Source of the DNA: Pseudomonadota bacterium
GTDB lineage: Bacteria > Pseudomonadota > Alphaproteobacteria > Rhodospirillales > Magnetospirillaceae
Direction of reading: 5' to 3'
DNA: 49,033 nt
NCBI GenBank assembly: GCA_023458315.1
Contig: JAEXAH010000067.1
Location: 1 to 49,033, forward strand
Shown here: in pieces, positions 28,326 to 36,432 of the stretch
How the letters are laid out: each line of letters opens with the position of its first letter
How positions within the stretch are numbered: the first letter of the stretch is position 1
Notes under the pieces: model-generated
Database searches by the model: none
Told to the model about the DNA's origin: nothing
What the model saw: the letters and a program-made list of their open reading frames with translations, nothing else
Translations under genes and position numbers: made by a program

Positions 28326-29984
28326 CATCAGGCTGTCGGCGGCGGCGCGGGCCTGGTCGGTGACGGTTTCGCCCGCCAGCATGCGGGCGATTTCCTCGCG
28401 CCGTTCGTCGCGCGGCAATTCGGCGACGCCGGTCAGCACCTTGCCCGCCTCGACCTCGCGCTTGGACACCTTGTAATGCTGGCGGCCGCGTGCCGCCACC
28501 TGCGGCGAATGCGTCACCACCAGCACCTGCAAATCGGTGCCCAGGCGGGCCAGACGGTCGCCCACGGCGGCGGCGACGGCGCCGCCGATGCCGGAATCCA
28601 CTTCGTCGAAGACGATGGTCGGGGTGGGCGAAGTGCGGGCCAGCACCACTTTCAGCGCCAGCATGAAACGCGACAATTCACCGCCCGAGGCGATCTTGCC
28701 CAATCCCGACGGCGGCGCGCCGGGATTGGTGGACACCAGGAATTCCACGGAATTCAGGCCATCCGGCCCCCAGCCGTTTTCCTCGAGCGTGACGACGCCG
28801 GTGGTGAAGCGGGCCTTGTCCAGCTTCAGCGGCGGCAATTCGGCGGCCACCGCCACGTCCAGCCGTCCGGCGGCCTCGGCGCGCAATTTGGACAGGGTGC
28901 GGGCGGCCTCCACATAGGCGGTGCGGGCGGCCTGTTCGGCCTTGGCCAGTTTGGACAGATCGTCGCCGCCGCCGTCCAGGGCCGCCAGCTTGGCGGCCAG
29001 ATCGGCCTTGAGGGCGGGCAATTGCTCGACCTCGACCAGATGCTTGCGGGCGGCGGCGCGCAGGGCGAACAGCCGCTCCTCGACCTTTTCCAGATGGCGC
29101 GGGTCCAGGTCGATATCGGCCGAGACGTGTTCCAGCAGCCCGACCGCCTCGGCGGCTTCCACGGCGGCGCGGTCCAGGGCGGCGATCACCGGCTCCAGTT
29201 TGCCTTCGGCCAGGGCGGCGACGCGTTCCAGGTTGCGCTGGGCACTGCGCAAGGATGCCTCGACCTCGCCCTTGGCGCGCAGGGCCGCCATGGCGCCGTT
29301 CATGGCCTCCAGCAATTTCTCGCTGTGCTGCAACAGGGCGCGGTTGGCCGCCAGTTCGGAATCCTCGCCGGGCTTGGGGTCCAGGGCCTTCAATTCGTCA
29401 TGGGCGTGGCGCAGCGCCTCTTCCTCGGCCCGCGCCCGCTTCAGGGTATCCTCGGCCTCGGTGCGGGCCTTGGCGGCGGTCCGCCAGGCATCCCAGGCGG
29501 AACGGGTGGCGCGCCGCGCCTCGGCCGATCCGGCGAAGGCGTCCAGCACCGACAGGTGGTTGGCCGGGTCCAGCAGGCCGTGGCTTTCGAACTGGCCGTG
29601 GATTTCCACCAATTCGTCGCCGACCTTGCGCAACAGGCCGACACTGACCGGGGCGTCGTTGACATAGGCGCGCGAACGGCCGTCGGCGGTGACGACCCGG
29701 CGCAACAGCAGCGGCCCGTCGGCCACGTCCATGTCCTGCGCCGCCAGCAGCACGCGGGCGGGGTGGAACGGCGGCGGGTCGAATTCGGCGATGACGGTCA
29801 GTTGCGGCGCGCCGTGGCGCACCAGCCCGGAATCGGCCCGGGCGCCCAGGGCCAGGGACAGCGAATCCAGCAGGATGGATTTACCGGCGCCGGTTTCGCC
29901 GGTGAACACCGACAGGCCGGGACCAAAGCCCAGGTCGAGCTTTTCGATCAGGACGACGTCGCGGATCGACAGCGAAACCAGCAT
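28320..29984 (-). CDS. recN: DNA repair protein RecN
   Basis: This 554-residue SMC-like ATPase acts early in double-strand break repair. Walker A is GETGAGKS (residues 29-36). Long coiled coils fill the middle, and the C-terminal head has SGGELSRFMLAL (ABC signature), IVFDEVDSGIGG (Walker B) and THSPQVAARG. The length matches the family. The ATG at 29984 starts MLVSLSIRDVVLIE, the standard RecN beginning. It lies 7 bases after bamD, so they are likely co-transcribed. Order bamD-recN after lpxC is common in alphaproteobacteria. Confidence 0.97.
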   Translation of the reverse strand: MLVSLSIRDVVLIEKLDLGFGPGLSVFTGETGAGKSILLDSLSLALGARADSGLVRHGAPQLTVIAEFDPPPFHPARVLLAAQDMDVADGPLLLRRVVTADGRSRAYVNDAPVSVGLLRKVGDELVEIHGQFESHGLLDPANHLSVLDAFAGSAEARRATRSAWDAWRTAAKARTEAEDTLKRARAEEEALRHAHDELKALDPKPGEDSELAANRALLQHSEKLLEAMNGAMAALRAKGEVEASLRSAQRNLERVAALAEGKLEPVIAALDRAAVEAAEAVGLLEHVSADIDLDPRHLEKVEERLFALRAAARKHLVEVEQLPALKADLAAKLAALDGGGDDLSKLAKAEQAARTAYVEAARTLSKLRAEAAGRLDVAVAAELPPLKLDKARFTTGVVTLEENGWGPDGLNSVEFLVSTNPGAPPSGLGKIASGGELSRFMLALKVVLARTSPTPTIVFDEVDSGIGGAVAAAVGDRLARLGTDLQVLVVTHSPQVAARGRQHYKVSKREVEAGKVLTGVAELPRDERREEIARMLAGETVTDQARAAADSLMV

Positions 29985-29991
29985 GGCCGGA

Positions 29992-30807
29992 TTACCACAG
30001 ACCGAACCAGCCGGAGGATTCCTCTTTCTGCGAGGCGTTCTTGCCGGTCTTGACCAGACTGAAAGTGTCTTCGTACCAGTCGCTGCCGGGGAAATTGTGG
30101 CCCAGCACGGCGGCGGCGTTCTTGGCCTGCTCGTCCAGGCCCAGGGTGGTGTAGATCTCGACCATGCGGTGCAGGGCCTCGGGCACATGGGTGGTGGTCT
30201 GGAAATTCTCCACCACCGCCTTGTAGCGGTTCAGCGCCGCCAGCCACTGGCCCTTGCCCTGGTAATAGCGGCCGATGGCCATTTCCTTGCCCGCCAGGTG
30301 GTCGCGGGCCAGATCGACCTTCAGGCGGGCGTCCTTGGCGTAGGAACTGGCGGGAAAGCGGTCGACCACTTCTTGCAGGCTTTTCATGGCCTGCTCGGTC
30401 ATCTTCTGGTCGCGGTGGACGTCGGTGATCTGTTCGTAATAGCACAGACCCTTGAGGTAATAGGCGTAGGCGGCGTCCTTGTTGCCGGGGTGCAACTGGA
30501 TGAAGCGGTCCAGATGGATCAGCGCGTCATCGTATTTGTTGCGTTCGTACAGCACATAGGCGGCCATCAACTGCGCCTTGGTCGCCCACACCGAATAGGG
30601 GTGCTGGCGTTCCACTTCCTCGAACGCCTTGGCCGAGCGTTGGTACTCGCCCTTGTCCACCAGGTCCATGGCCTCGTTGTACAGCTCTTCCACCGGGCGC
30701 TCCACATACTCCTCCTTCTTGTCGGAGCAGGCGGCCAGCATGGCGGCGACGGCCACGACCAGCAGGCCAAGGCGCGGACGGCGAAAGGCGGAGACGAAAC
30801 CGGTCAT
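29992..30807 (-). CDS. bamD: Outer-membrane protein assembly factor BamD
   Basis: This 271-residue essential lipoprotein of the BAM complex has a signal ending in lipobox LAAC with C27. Five TPR-like repeats follow, starting with ELYNEAMDLVDKGEYQRSAKAF and including PGNKDAAYAYYLKGLCYYEQI. The tail ends with a short charged segment and WFGLW. ATG 30807 places the signal peptide correctly. It is the first gene of a two-gene unit with recN and is separated from lpxC by the repeat element at 30914-31127. Confidence 0.96.
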   Translation of the reverse strand: MTGFVSAFRRPRLGLLVVAVAAMLAACSDKKEEYVERPVEELYNEAMDLVDKGEYQRSAKAFEEVERQHPYSVWATKAQLMAAYVLYERNKYDDALIHLDRFIQLHPGNKDAAYAYYLKGLCYYEQITDVHRDQKMTEQAMKSLQEVVDRFPASSYAKDARLKVDLARDHLAGKEMAIGRYYQGKGQWLAALNRYKAVVENFQTTTHVPEALHRMVEIYTTLGLDEQAKNAAAVLGHNFPGSDWYEDTFSLVKTGKNASQKEESSGWFGLW

Positions 30808-30913
30808 GAGCTTCCTTGGGGCAACGCGGGTTCCCGGATGGCGGCGACTATAGCACGGCGGCGGAGCAGGGGAAGAGGGCAACGGACCATTTCCGTTCTC
30901 CTTTCCGGCGCGG

Positions 30914-30923
30914 CATAGAAAAA
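30914..30923. repeat. Left direct repeat flanking the MITE-like element
   Basis: CATAGAAAAA is repeated exactly at 31118-31127. The right copy forms the T-tract side of the lpxC terminator. The pair could be a target-site duplication, though its A-rich half lowers specificity. Confidence 0.5.
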
Positions 30924-31117
30924 GGGTATGTCAGCAGGACCTGTTGGTGGTCCGCGATCGTTTGGTTTCCGTCATGGCCGGGCTTGACCCGGCCATCCAC
31001 GTTTTCCCGGCGGCACCATGCTGGACGGCACCGCGTGGATGCGCGGATCAAGTCCGCGCATGACGGCTGTATTGGGCGGCAATCCATACGAACCACCAAC
31101 ACCCCGCGCAGACATGC
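30924..31117. mobile_element. MITE-like element with REP/BIME-type core
   Basis: A roughly 190-bp non-coding block. Its ends are imperfect inverted repeats: 21 of 29 bases match between 30926-30954 and the complement of 31089-31117, including an exact TGTTGGTGGT. The core has two 30-base palindromic arms (30971-31000 and 31035-31064) in inverted orientation. It carries no transposase, so it would depend on one elsewhere. Apart from this element and the bamD upstream region, the 387-base bamD-lpxC gap holds no gene. Confidence 0.55.
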
Positions 31118-31127
31118 CATAGAAAAA
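31118..31127. repeat. Right direct repeat flanking the MITE-like element
   Basis: This exact copy of CATAGAAAAA (30914-30923) directly abuts the lpxC terminator stem. Confidence 0.5.
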
Positions 31128-31153
31128 CCCCCGCCTTCGTGGGAAGGCGGGGG
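31123..31153 (-). terminator. Rho-independent terminator of lpxC
   Basis: An 11-bp perfect stem (31128-31138 with 31143-31153, 4-base loop) is followed on the minus strand by TTTTTCT. It closes the dcw-lpxC transcription unit and is one of the clearest terminators in the window. Confidence 0.85.
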
Positions 31154-31194
31154 CTGTTCGTCCAGTGGAGGGCACCAACTGGAGGGAAAAGGGA

Positions 31195-32226
31195 TCAGCC
31201 GTTGACCACCAGGGCGGTGGGGGCGGCCAGGGCACCGGCGACCGGCAGCGCGGCCGAGGATTCGGCGGCGGCCGAGCCGGGGGCGATGGTGGTCAGCGTC
31301 CAGGCGGTCTGGTCGGCGAACAGGGCGCGCAGCAACTGGTTGTTCAGGGCATGGCCGGACCGCACGCCGTGGAAGGCGCCCAGGATCGGCGCACCGGCCA
31401 GCGACAGATCGCCCACCGCGTCCAGGATCTTGTGGCGGACGAATTCGTCGCCATAGCGCAGGCCGTCGTCGTTCAGCACCTTGGTGCCGGTGCTGTCGAT
31501 GACCACGGCGTTGTCCAGCGAACCGCCACGGGCCAGGCCGTGGGCGCGCAGCATGGCCACTTCCTGTTCGAAGCCGAAGGTGCGGGCGCGGCTGATCTCG
31601 GACTTGAAGGCGCCGCGGGTCAGGTTGACCGCGAATTCCTGGCGCGAGATGGCCTGGCTGGCGAAGTCGATCTCGAAGCGCAGCGAGAAGGCATTGGCCG
31701 GGGTCAGGCAGGCGCTCTTTTCGCCGTCGGTGACGGAAACCCGCTTCAGCACGCGGATGGCGCGGCGGGGCGCGGCCTGCTCGACGGTGCCGGCGCATTC
31801 GATCAGGAACAGGAAGGGCGCGGCCGAGCCGTCCATCACCGGCACTTCGGCGCCGTTGATCTCGATCAGGCAATTGTCGATGCCGGAACCGGCCAGGGCG
31901 CTCATCAGGTGTTCGACGGTGCCGACCTGAACGCCGTCCTCGTTCACCAGACAGGTGTTCATGCGGGTGTCGCCGACGTTCGACCACAGGGCGGGAACGA
32001 TGGCGCCACGACCGGCGATGTCGGTGCGCTTGAAGCGGATGCCGCTGTCGGCCTCGGCCGGATGCAGCATCATCGTGACCTTGGCGCCGGAATGCAGGCC
32101 GATGCCGGTGCAGCCGATGGCGGTCTTCAGGGTCCGCTGACGGACGAAAGCATTTTCGGAAATGTCGGAGGTGGGCTTGAAGGCGGCGACCTTGTCGGAC
32201 TTGGAGAATTTCACGACTTCACCCAT
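31195..32226 (-). CDS. lpxC: UDP-3-O-acyl-N-acetylglucosamine deacetylase
   Basis: This zinc enzyme catalyses the committed step of lipid A synthesis in the cytoplasm. Zinc ligands H106 (EHLMSALAG), H265 and D269 (HKILDAVGD) and the catalytic E105 and H292 (SGHALNNQ) keep the spacing of characterised enzymes. The 343 residues include an N-terminal extension of about 28 residues before QRTLKTAIGCTGIGLHSG; no alternative start lies in between. It follows ftsZ by 230 bases, enough for its own promoter, and ends in a strong terminator. Confidence 0.97.
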   Translation of the reverse strand: MGEVVKFSKSDKVAAFKPTSDISENAFVRQRTLKTAIGCTGIGLHSGAKVTMMLHPAEADSGIRFKRTDIAGRGAIVPALWSNVGDTRMNTCLVNEDGVQVGTVEHLMSALAGSGIDNCLIEINGAEVPVMDGSAAPFLFLIECAGTVEQAAPRRAIRVLKRVSVTDGEKSACLTPANAFSLRFEIDFASQAISRQEFAVNLTRGAFKSEISRARTFGFEQEVAMLRAHGLARGGSLDNAVVIDSTGTKVLNDDGLRYGDEFVRHKILDAVGDLSLAGAPILGAFHGVRSGHALNNQLLRALFADQTAWTLTTIAPGSAAAESSAALPVAGALAAPTALVVNG

Positions 32227-32382
32227 CCATTTCCCCGGCGGTGTCTTGCCTTGCGGCGTTCACCCTGGCCCGGGGCCTTGTTTCGATGGTGTTGTTCTAG
32301 ACCCTCGCCGGCAATCCCTCAAATCAATCATTGTTTCGCTTTGTTACACCGCAACATAAGGCGGAAACCCAAGGAAAAGTGC

Positions 32383-32415
32383 GGGGTCCAGCCAGCCATT
32401 GGATGGCCGGACCCC
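32383..32415 (-). terminator. Probable terminator after ftsZ
   Basis: GGGGTCC (32383-32389) pairs with GGACCCC (32409-32415), with an inner GCCAT/ATGGC stem. On the minus strand GCACTTTTCCTT follows. It begins about 41 bases after the ftsZ stop. The rest of the ftsZ-lpxC gap is AT-richer and likely contains the lpxC promoter, but no good consensus pair was found. Confidence 0.6.
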
Positions 32416-32456
32416 AAGTTTGGTTTCAGCGCGGTCTACCGGTCCTCGTCAGCGCG

Positions 32457-34154
32457 TCAGTTGGCCTGACGACGCAGGAAGGCCGGGATGTCCAAATCCT
32501 CGGCGCCGCGGTTGACGCTGGGTTCGCCCCGGCTGGTCATGCGCGGCTGCGATTGCGGCAGCGGTTGCGGCGCCGGGGCGGGGGCGGCCGGTTCCGGCTG
32601 GCGGGCGGCCGGGCGGCGCAGCAGGTCGAACAGACCACCCATGCGGCGCGGTTCGGCTTCCGGCTGGCGGTGCTGCGGCGCCTGCGGCGCGGGCTGGTGG
32701 TGGTGGGTGTCGGCGATGTCGGCCACGGCGCGGGTCAGGGACGACATGTCCGGCTGCACCGAACGGGGCGCCATGTCGGCGGGTTCGGCGCGCAGCGGCT
32801 CGCGCAGGGTTTCCCGCATCGGCGGCTCGACCGGTTCGGCCGGTTCGGCGTGCAGTTCGGCGCGCGGCTCGGCCCGATAGGCCGGTTCCGGACGTTCGAT
32901 GCGCATTTCCGGGCGCGGCTCGGGGCGGGCGATCGGCTGTTCCATGACCGGCTGCGGCGCGGGCTGCGGCGCCGGTTCGACGGCGGCGCGGGCCTGGACC
33001 TGGGCGGCGGCGGCGGCCATGCCCGCCAGCGGGCTGGCGGCGCTGCGGACGGCCACCGTCTCGACCGCCGGGGCGGCCTGGGCGGTGGTGCGGAAAGCGG
33101 TCTGCTGCGGCGCCGGGGCGGTGCGCATCTGGGCCGGGGCGGGCTGCTGGGTGGCCAGCGAGATCACCGTCGGCTTGGGCTGGGCGGCGGCTTCCGAGGC
33201 GATGCCGGTGGCGACCACCGACACGCGCATCTTGCCGTTCAGCTTTTCGTCGAAGGTCGAGCCGAAGATGATGTTGGCGTCGGTGTCCACTTCGTCACGG
33301 ATGCGGTTGGCGGCCTCGTCCACTTCGAACAGGGTCATGTCCATGCCGCCGGTGATGTTGATCAGCACGCCGCGCGCCCCCTTCATGCTGGCGTCGTCCA
33401 GCAGGGGGTTGCTGATGGCGGCCTCGGCGGCGGCGATGGCGCGCTTTTCGCCCTCGGCCTCGCCGGTGCCCATCATGGCCTTGCCCATCTCGCTCATCAC
33501 GGTGCGGATGTCGGCGAAATCCAGGTTGATCAGGCCGGGCATCACCATCAGATCGGTGACGCCGCGCACGCCGGAATACAGCACGTCGTCGGCCATCTTG
33601 AAGGCGTCGGCGAAGGTGGTGCGCTCGGTGGCGACGCGGAACAGGTTCTGGTTGGGGATGATCAGCAGGGTGTCGACGTATTGCGACAATTCCTCGATGG
33701 CGCCCTCGGCGGTGCGCATGCGGTGCGCGCCCTCGAAATGGAACGGCTTGGTGACGACGCCGACGGTCAGGATGCCCTGATCACGCGCCGCGCGGGCGAT
33801 CACCGGGGCGGCGCCGGAACCGGTGCCGCCGCCCATGCCGGCGGTGATGAACACCATGTTGGCACCGCCGATCTGGGCGATGATCTCTTCCAGGCTTTCC
33901 TCGGCGGCGGCGCGGCCGATGTCGGGGCGCGACCCGGCACCCAGACCCTGGGTGGCGATGGTGCCCAACTGGATGCGGCGCTCGGTGCGCGACTGGCTGA
34001 TGGCCTGGGCGTCGGTGTTGGCGACGATGAATTCCACGCCTTCCAGCTTGGAGGCGATCATGTTGTTGACGGCGTTGCCGCCAGCGCCGCCGACACCGAT
34101 GACGGTGATCTTGGGCTTCAGTTCAGCGGGCGAACCCGGAAGAAAATTCAGCAT
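32457..34154 (-). CDS. ftsZ: Cell division GTPase FtsZ
   Basis: This tubulin homologue forms the Z-ring. GTP-binding GGGTGSG is at residues 108-114 and the T7 synergy loop holds NLDFADIRTVM. The globular core ends near residue 325. A linker of about 225 residues follows, rich in Ala, Pro, Gln, Glu and Arg. The conserved C-terminal peptide is DLDIPAFLRRQAN, the FtsA-binding tail. At 565 residues it is far longer than E. coli FtsZ; long linkers are typical of alphaproteobacteria. GGAGGG precedes the ATG. A 75-base gap to ftsA may hold an internal promoter. Confidence 0.98.
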   Translation of the reverse strand: MLNFLPGSPAELKPKITVIGVGGAGGNAVNNMIASKLEGVEFIVANTDAQAISQSRTERRIQLGTIATQGLGAGSRPDIGRAAAEESLEEIIAQIGGANMVFITAGMGGGTGSGAAPVIARAARDQGILTVGVVTKPFHFEGAHRMRTAEGAIEELSQYVDTLLIIPNQNLFRVATERTTFADAFKMADDVLYSGVRGVTDLMVMPGLINLDFADIRTVMSEMGKAMMGTGEAEGEKRAIAAAEAAISNPLLDDASMKGARGVLINITGGMDMTLFEVDEAANRIRDEVDTDANIIFGSTFDEKLNGKMRVSVVATGIASEAAAQPKPTVISLATQQPAPAQMRTAPAPQQTAFRTTAQAAPAVETVAVRSAASPLAGMAAAAAQVQARAAVEPAPQPAPQPVMEQPIARPEPRPEMRIERPEPAYRAEPRAELHAEPAEPVEPPMRETLREPLRAEPADMAPRSVQPDMSSLTRAVADIADTHHHQPAPQAPQHRQPEAEPRRMGGLFDLLRRPAARQPEPAAPAPAPQPLPQSQPRMTSRGEPSVNRGAEDLDIPAFLRRQAN

Positions 34155-34229
34155 CTTGTACCCTCCGCGCTGTTGGCCGTCTTGTTTTTGATCGGCCGTT
34201 TGATGGGGTATTTCGTTTGTTTGTTTTTC

Positions 34230-35468
34230 TTAGAAATTACTTTTAAGCCAGCTTCCGAACCGTCCCAGCCTGGAGCCGCCGCCATCGCCCGCCCCCGCCC
34301 GTTTTCCCCGTACCGAGGGCGGGGTGTGGGCCAGGGCATAGCGGATCAGGCCGCCGCAGGTGGAAAAGGCCGGGCCGCCCGTGGCTTCGGGCAACCCTTG
34401 GAATCCCACAGGGCGGCCCAGCCGCACCTGCTTGTCGAGCACCAGTCCGGCCAGGTCGCGCACGCCCTGCATCTGGCTGGCGCCACCGGTCAGCACCACG
34501 CGCCGCCCGGCCAGTTTGTCGAAGCCGCCTTGTTCCAGGTGGCCGCGAACCAGTTCGAAAGTCTCTTCCAGCCGGGGCTGGATGATCTGGATCAGCATGG
34601 AGCGCGGCACCTGGTTCGAGGCGCCGTCCTCGTCCTCGCCCACCAGCGGCACCTTCAGCATCTCGCGGTCGTCGGCCGGGGAGGGGATGGCGCTGCCGTA
34701 CAGGGTCTTCATGCGCTCGGCATAGCTGAGCGGCGTGGACAGGCCGCGCGCGATGTCGTTGGTGACGTGATGGCCGCCCACCGGGATGACGTCGGTGTGC
34801 ACCAATTGCCCGGCCAGGAACACGGCCAGCGAGGTGGTGCCGCCGCCCATGTCGATGCAGGTGACGCCCAGTTCCTTCTCGTCGTCCACCAGGCAGGCCA
34901 GGCCCGAGGCATAGGGGCTGACCACGCGGGCCTCGATGTCCAGATGGCAGCGGTGGACCACGGTTTGCAGGTTGCGCACCGGGCCGATGGCGGCGGAAAT
35001 GACGTGGATGGCGACGCCCAGGCGCTCGCCATACATGCCGCGCGGGTCCTTGATGCCTTCGTTGCCGTCGATGGTGTAATCCACCGGGATGGCGTGCACC
35101 AATTCGCGGTCGGCGCTTTCGTGATGGGCGCGGCCATGATCCAGCATGCGGCGGATGTCGGCTTCGTTGACGGCGTGGCCGTTCATGGCCACCTCGACCT
35201 TGACGTTGGCCGAGATGGGGCTGCCGCCCGAGACGTTGACCACCACCGACTTGATGCGTTCCCCGGCCATGTCCTCGGCCGCTTCCACCGCCGCGCGGAT
35301 GGAATGTTCCAACTCCTCCATGTCGACCACGGCGCCGCCGCGCATGCCGCGCGCCACCTGATGGCCGATGCCGACGATGCGCGGCGCGCCGTCATCCTGG
35401 ACGCGCGCGATGAAGCAGCACACCTTGGTGCTGCCCACATCCAATGCCGCGATCAGTCCGTTGCGCAT
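34230..35468 (-). CDS. ftsA: Cell division protein FtsA
   Basis: This 412-residue actin-like protein tethers FtsZ to the membrane. Nucleotide-fold blocks are ALDVGSTKVCCFIA at the N-terminus, CIDMGGGTTSLAVF in the middle and VVLTGGASQMQGV later. Subdomain 1C follows the first block. The C-terminus GRFGSWLKSNF is an amphipathic membrane-targeting helix. It begins 1 base after ftsQ ends and is read in the same direction. Confidence 0.97.
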   Translation of the reverse strand: MRNGLIAALDVGSTKVCCFIARVQDDGAPRIVGIGHQVARGMRGGAVVDMEELEHSIRAAVEAAEDMAGERIKSVVVNVSGGSPISANVKVEVAMNGHAVNEADIRRMLDHGRAHHESADRELVHAIPVDYTIDGNEGIKDPRGMYGERLGVAIHVISAAIGPVRNLQTVVHRCHLDIEARVVSPYASGLACLVDDEKELGVTCIDMGGGTTSLAVFLAGQLVHTDVIPVGGHHVTNDIARGLSTPLSYAERMKTLYGSAIPSPADDREMLKVPLVGEDEDGASNQVPRSMLIQIIQPRLEETFELVRGHLEQGGFDKLAGRRVVLTGGASQMQGVRDLAGLVLDKQVRLGRPVGFQGLPEATGGPAFSTCGGLIRYALAHTPPSVRGKRAGAGDGGGSRLGRFGSWLKSNF

Positions 35469-35469
35469 G

Positions 35470-36432
35470 TCAGGCCCCGTTGTCCTTGCGCTTGTCGGCC
35501 GGACCCGTCGGCCGTTCGGTCTTCAGCACCATGCGGTCGGGGGTGCGCAGGTCGATCATGCTGACCGCGCGGTTGGTGACGCCCTTGTCCTTTTCCAGTT
35601 GGGCCAGACGGTGCCACGCGGCCTCGGCGCCGTCCTCGGGCAGCCGCACCTCGACGCCCGCCACGGCGTCGTCCAGCATGACGTTCCAGCGGCGGTTGCC
35701 GACCCGCACCGCCGCCTTGACGCGGGCGGCCAGGGCCGGCTCGGCGGCCAGCATGGTCAGCAATTCGTCGGCGCGCACACCGGCGCCGTCGCCCACCACC
35801 AGCGGCAAATCCTCGTACCCGGCGACCGAGCCGGGGATCATGTGGCCGTCGCGGTCCACCAGCACGTGCTGGCCGTTGTTCTGCCAGATGGCGACCGGGC
35901 TGCGTTCCACCAGATCAAGATGCAGGGCGGCGGGCAGGCGGCGTTCGACGGCGGCGACCTTGACCGAGGGAATGGATTCCAGGCGGTCGCGCACCCGCTC
36001 CAGATCCACCGCCAGGATGGGGCCGCCGTGGCGGGCGTCCAACGCGGCGGCAACCTCGTCCATGGTGGTGCGGCCACGGCCGGAAACGGTGATTTCCTCG
36101 ATGCGGAACCCGGCCCGCGCGGTGGCGTCCAGGGCGGCGGCGATGGTGGTCTGGGTGGTGCGCTGGATGATGCCGGAATGCCACAGCACGGCACCGCCCA
36201 CCACCAGGGCGGTCACGGCGACGCCGCCGGTCGCCAGCTTTTGCAGGGCGCTCAGGCGCAGGCGCGGCAGCTTGCGCTTCAGCTTGGATTTCAGGCGCGG
36301 GCGCGGTTCGCCCGCCTCGCGCGGGTCGCTGGCGGCGGCGGCGCGGGAATGCTTGCGGTGCACCACATGGTCCGACGACCGGATGCGGTCGTCGGCGGTG
36401 ATGACGATGTCGTTGCCGTTCAGGCGTCGCAT
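35470..36432 (-). CDS. ftsQ: Cell division protein FtsQ
   Basis: This 320-residue bitopic divisome protein has a basic cytoplasmic N-terminus of about 65 residues, one transmembrane helix (about 68-84), then a POTRA domain (FRIEEITVSGRGRTTMDEVAAAL) and the FtsQ beta domain (YEDLPLVVGDGA). The N-terminal cytoplasmic part is longer than in E. coli. The ATG at 36432 overlaps the end of ddlB by 13 bases. In the divisome it links FtsL/FtsB to later proteins. Confidence 0.95.
   Translation of the reverse strand: MRRLNGNDIVITADDRIRSSDHVVHRKHSRAAAASDPREAGEPRPRLKSKLKRKLPRLRLSALQKLATGGVAVTALVVGGAVLWHSGIIQRTTQTTIAAALDATARAGFRIEEITVSGRGRTTMDEVAAALDARHGGPILAVDLERVRDRLESIPSVKVAAVERRLPAALHLDLVERSPVAIWQNNGQHVLVDRDGHMIPGSVAGYEDLPLVVGDGAGVRADELLTMLAAEPALAARVKAAVRVGNRRWNVMLDDAVAGVEVRLPEDGAEAAWHRLAQLEKDKGVTNRAVSMIDLRTPDRMVLKTERPTGPADKRKDNGA

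Noticed and set aside
30971..31064. CRISPR-like repeat pair
   Set aside because: There are only two units, inverted rather than direct, each self-complementary; no spacer series or cas gene.
34213..34232. CtrA-like TTAA half-sites upstream of ftsZ
   Set aside because: Only one half-site fits and it consists of the last codons of ftsA; the second half does not match.
32331..35564. Long plus-strand frame across ftsZ and ftsA
   Set aside because: Its composition is that of a shadow frame and the minus strand encodes two unmistakable division proteins.
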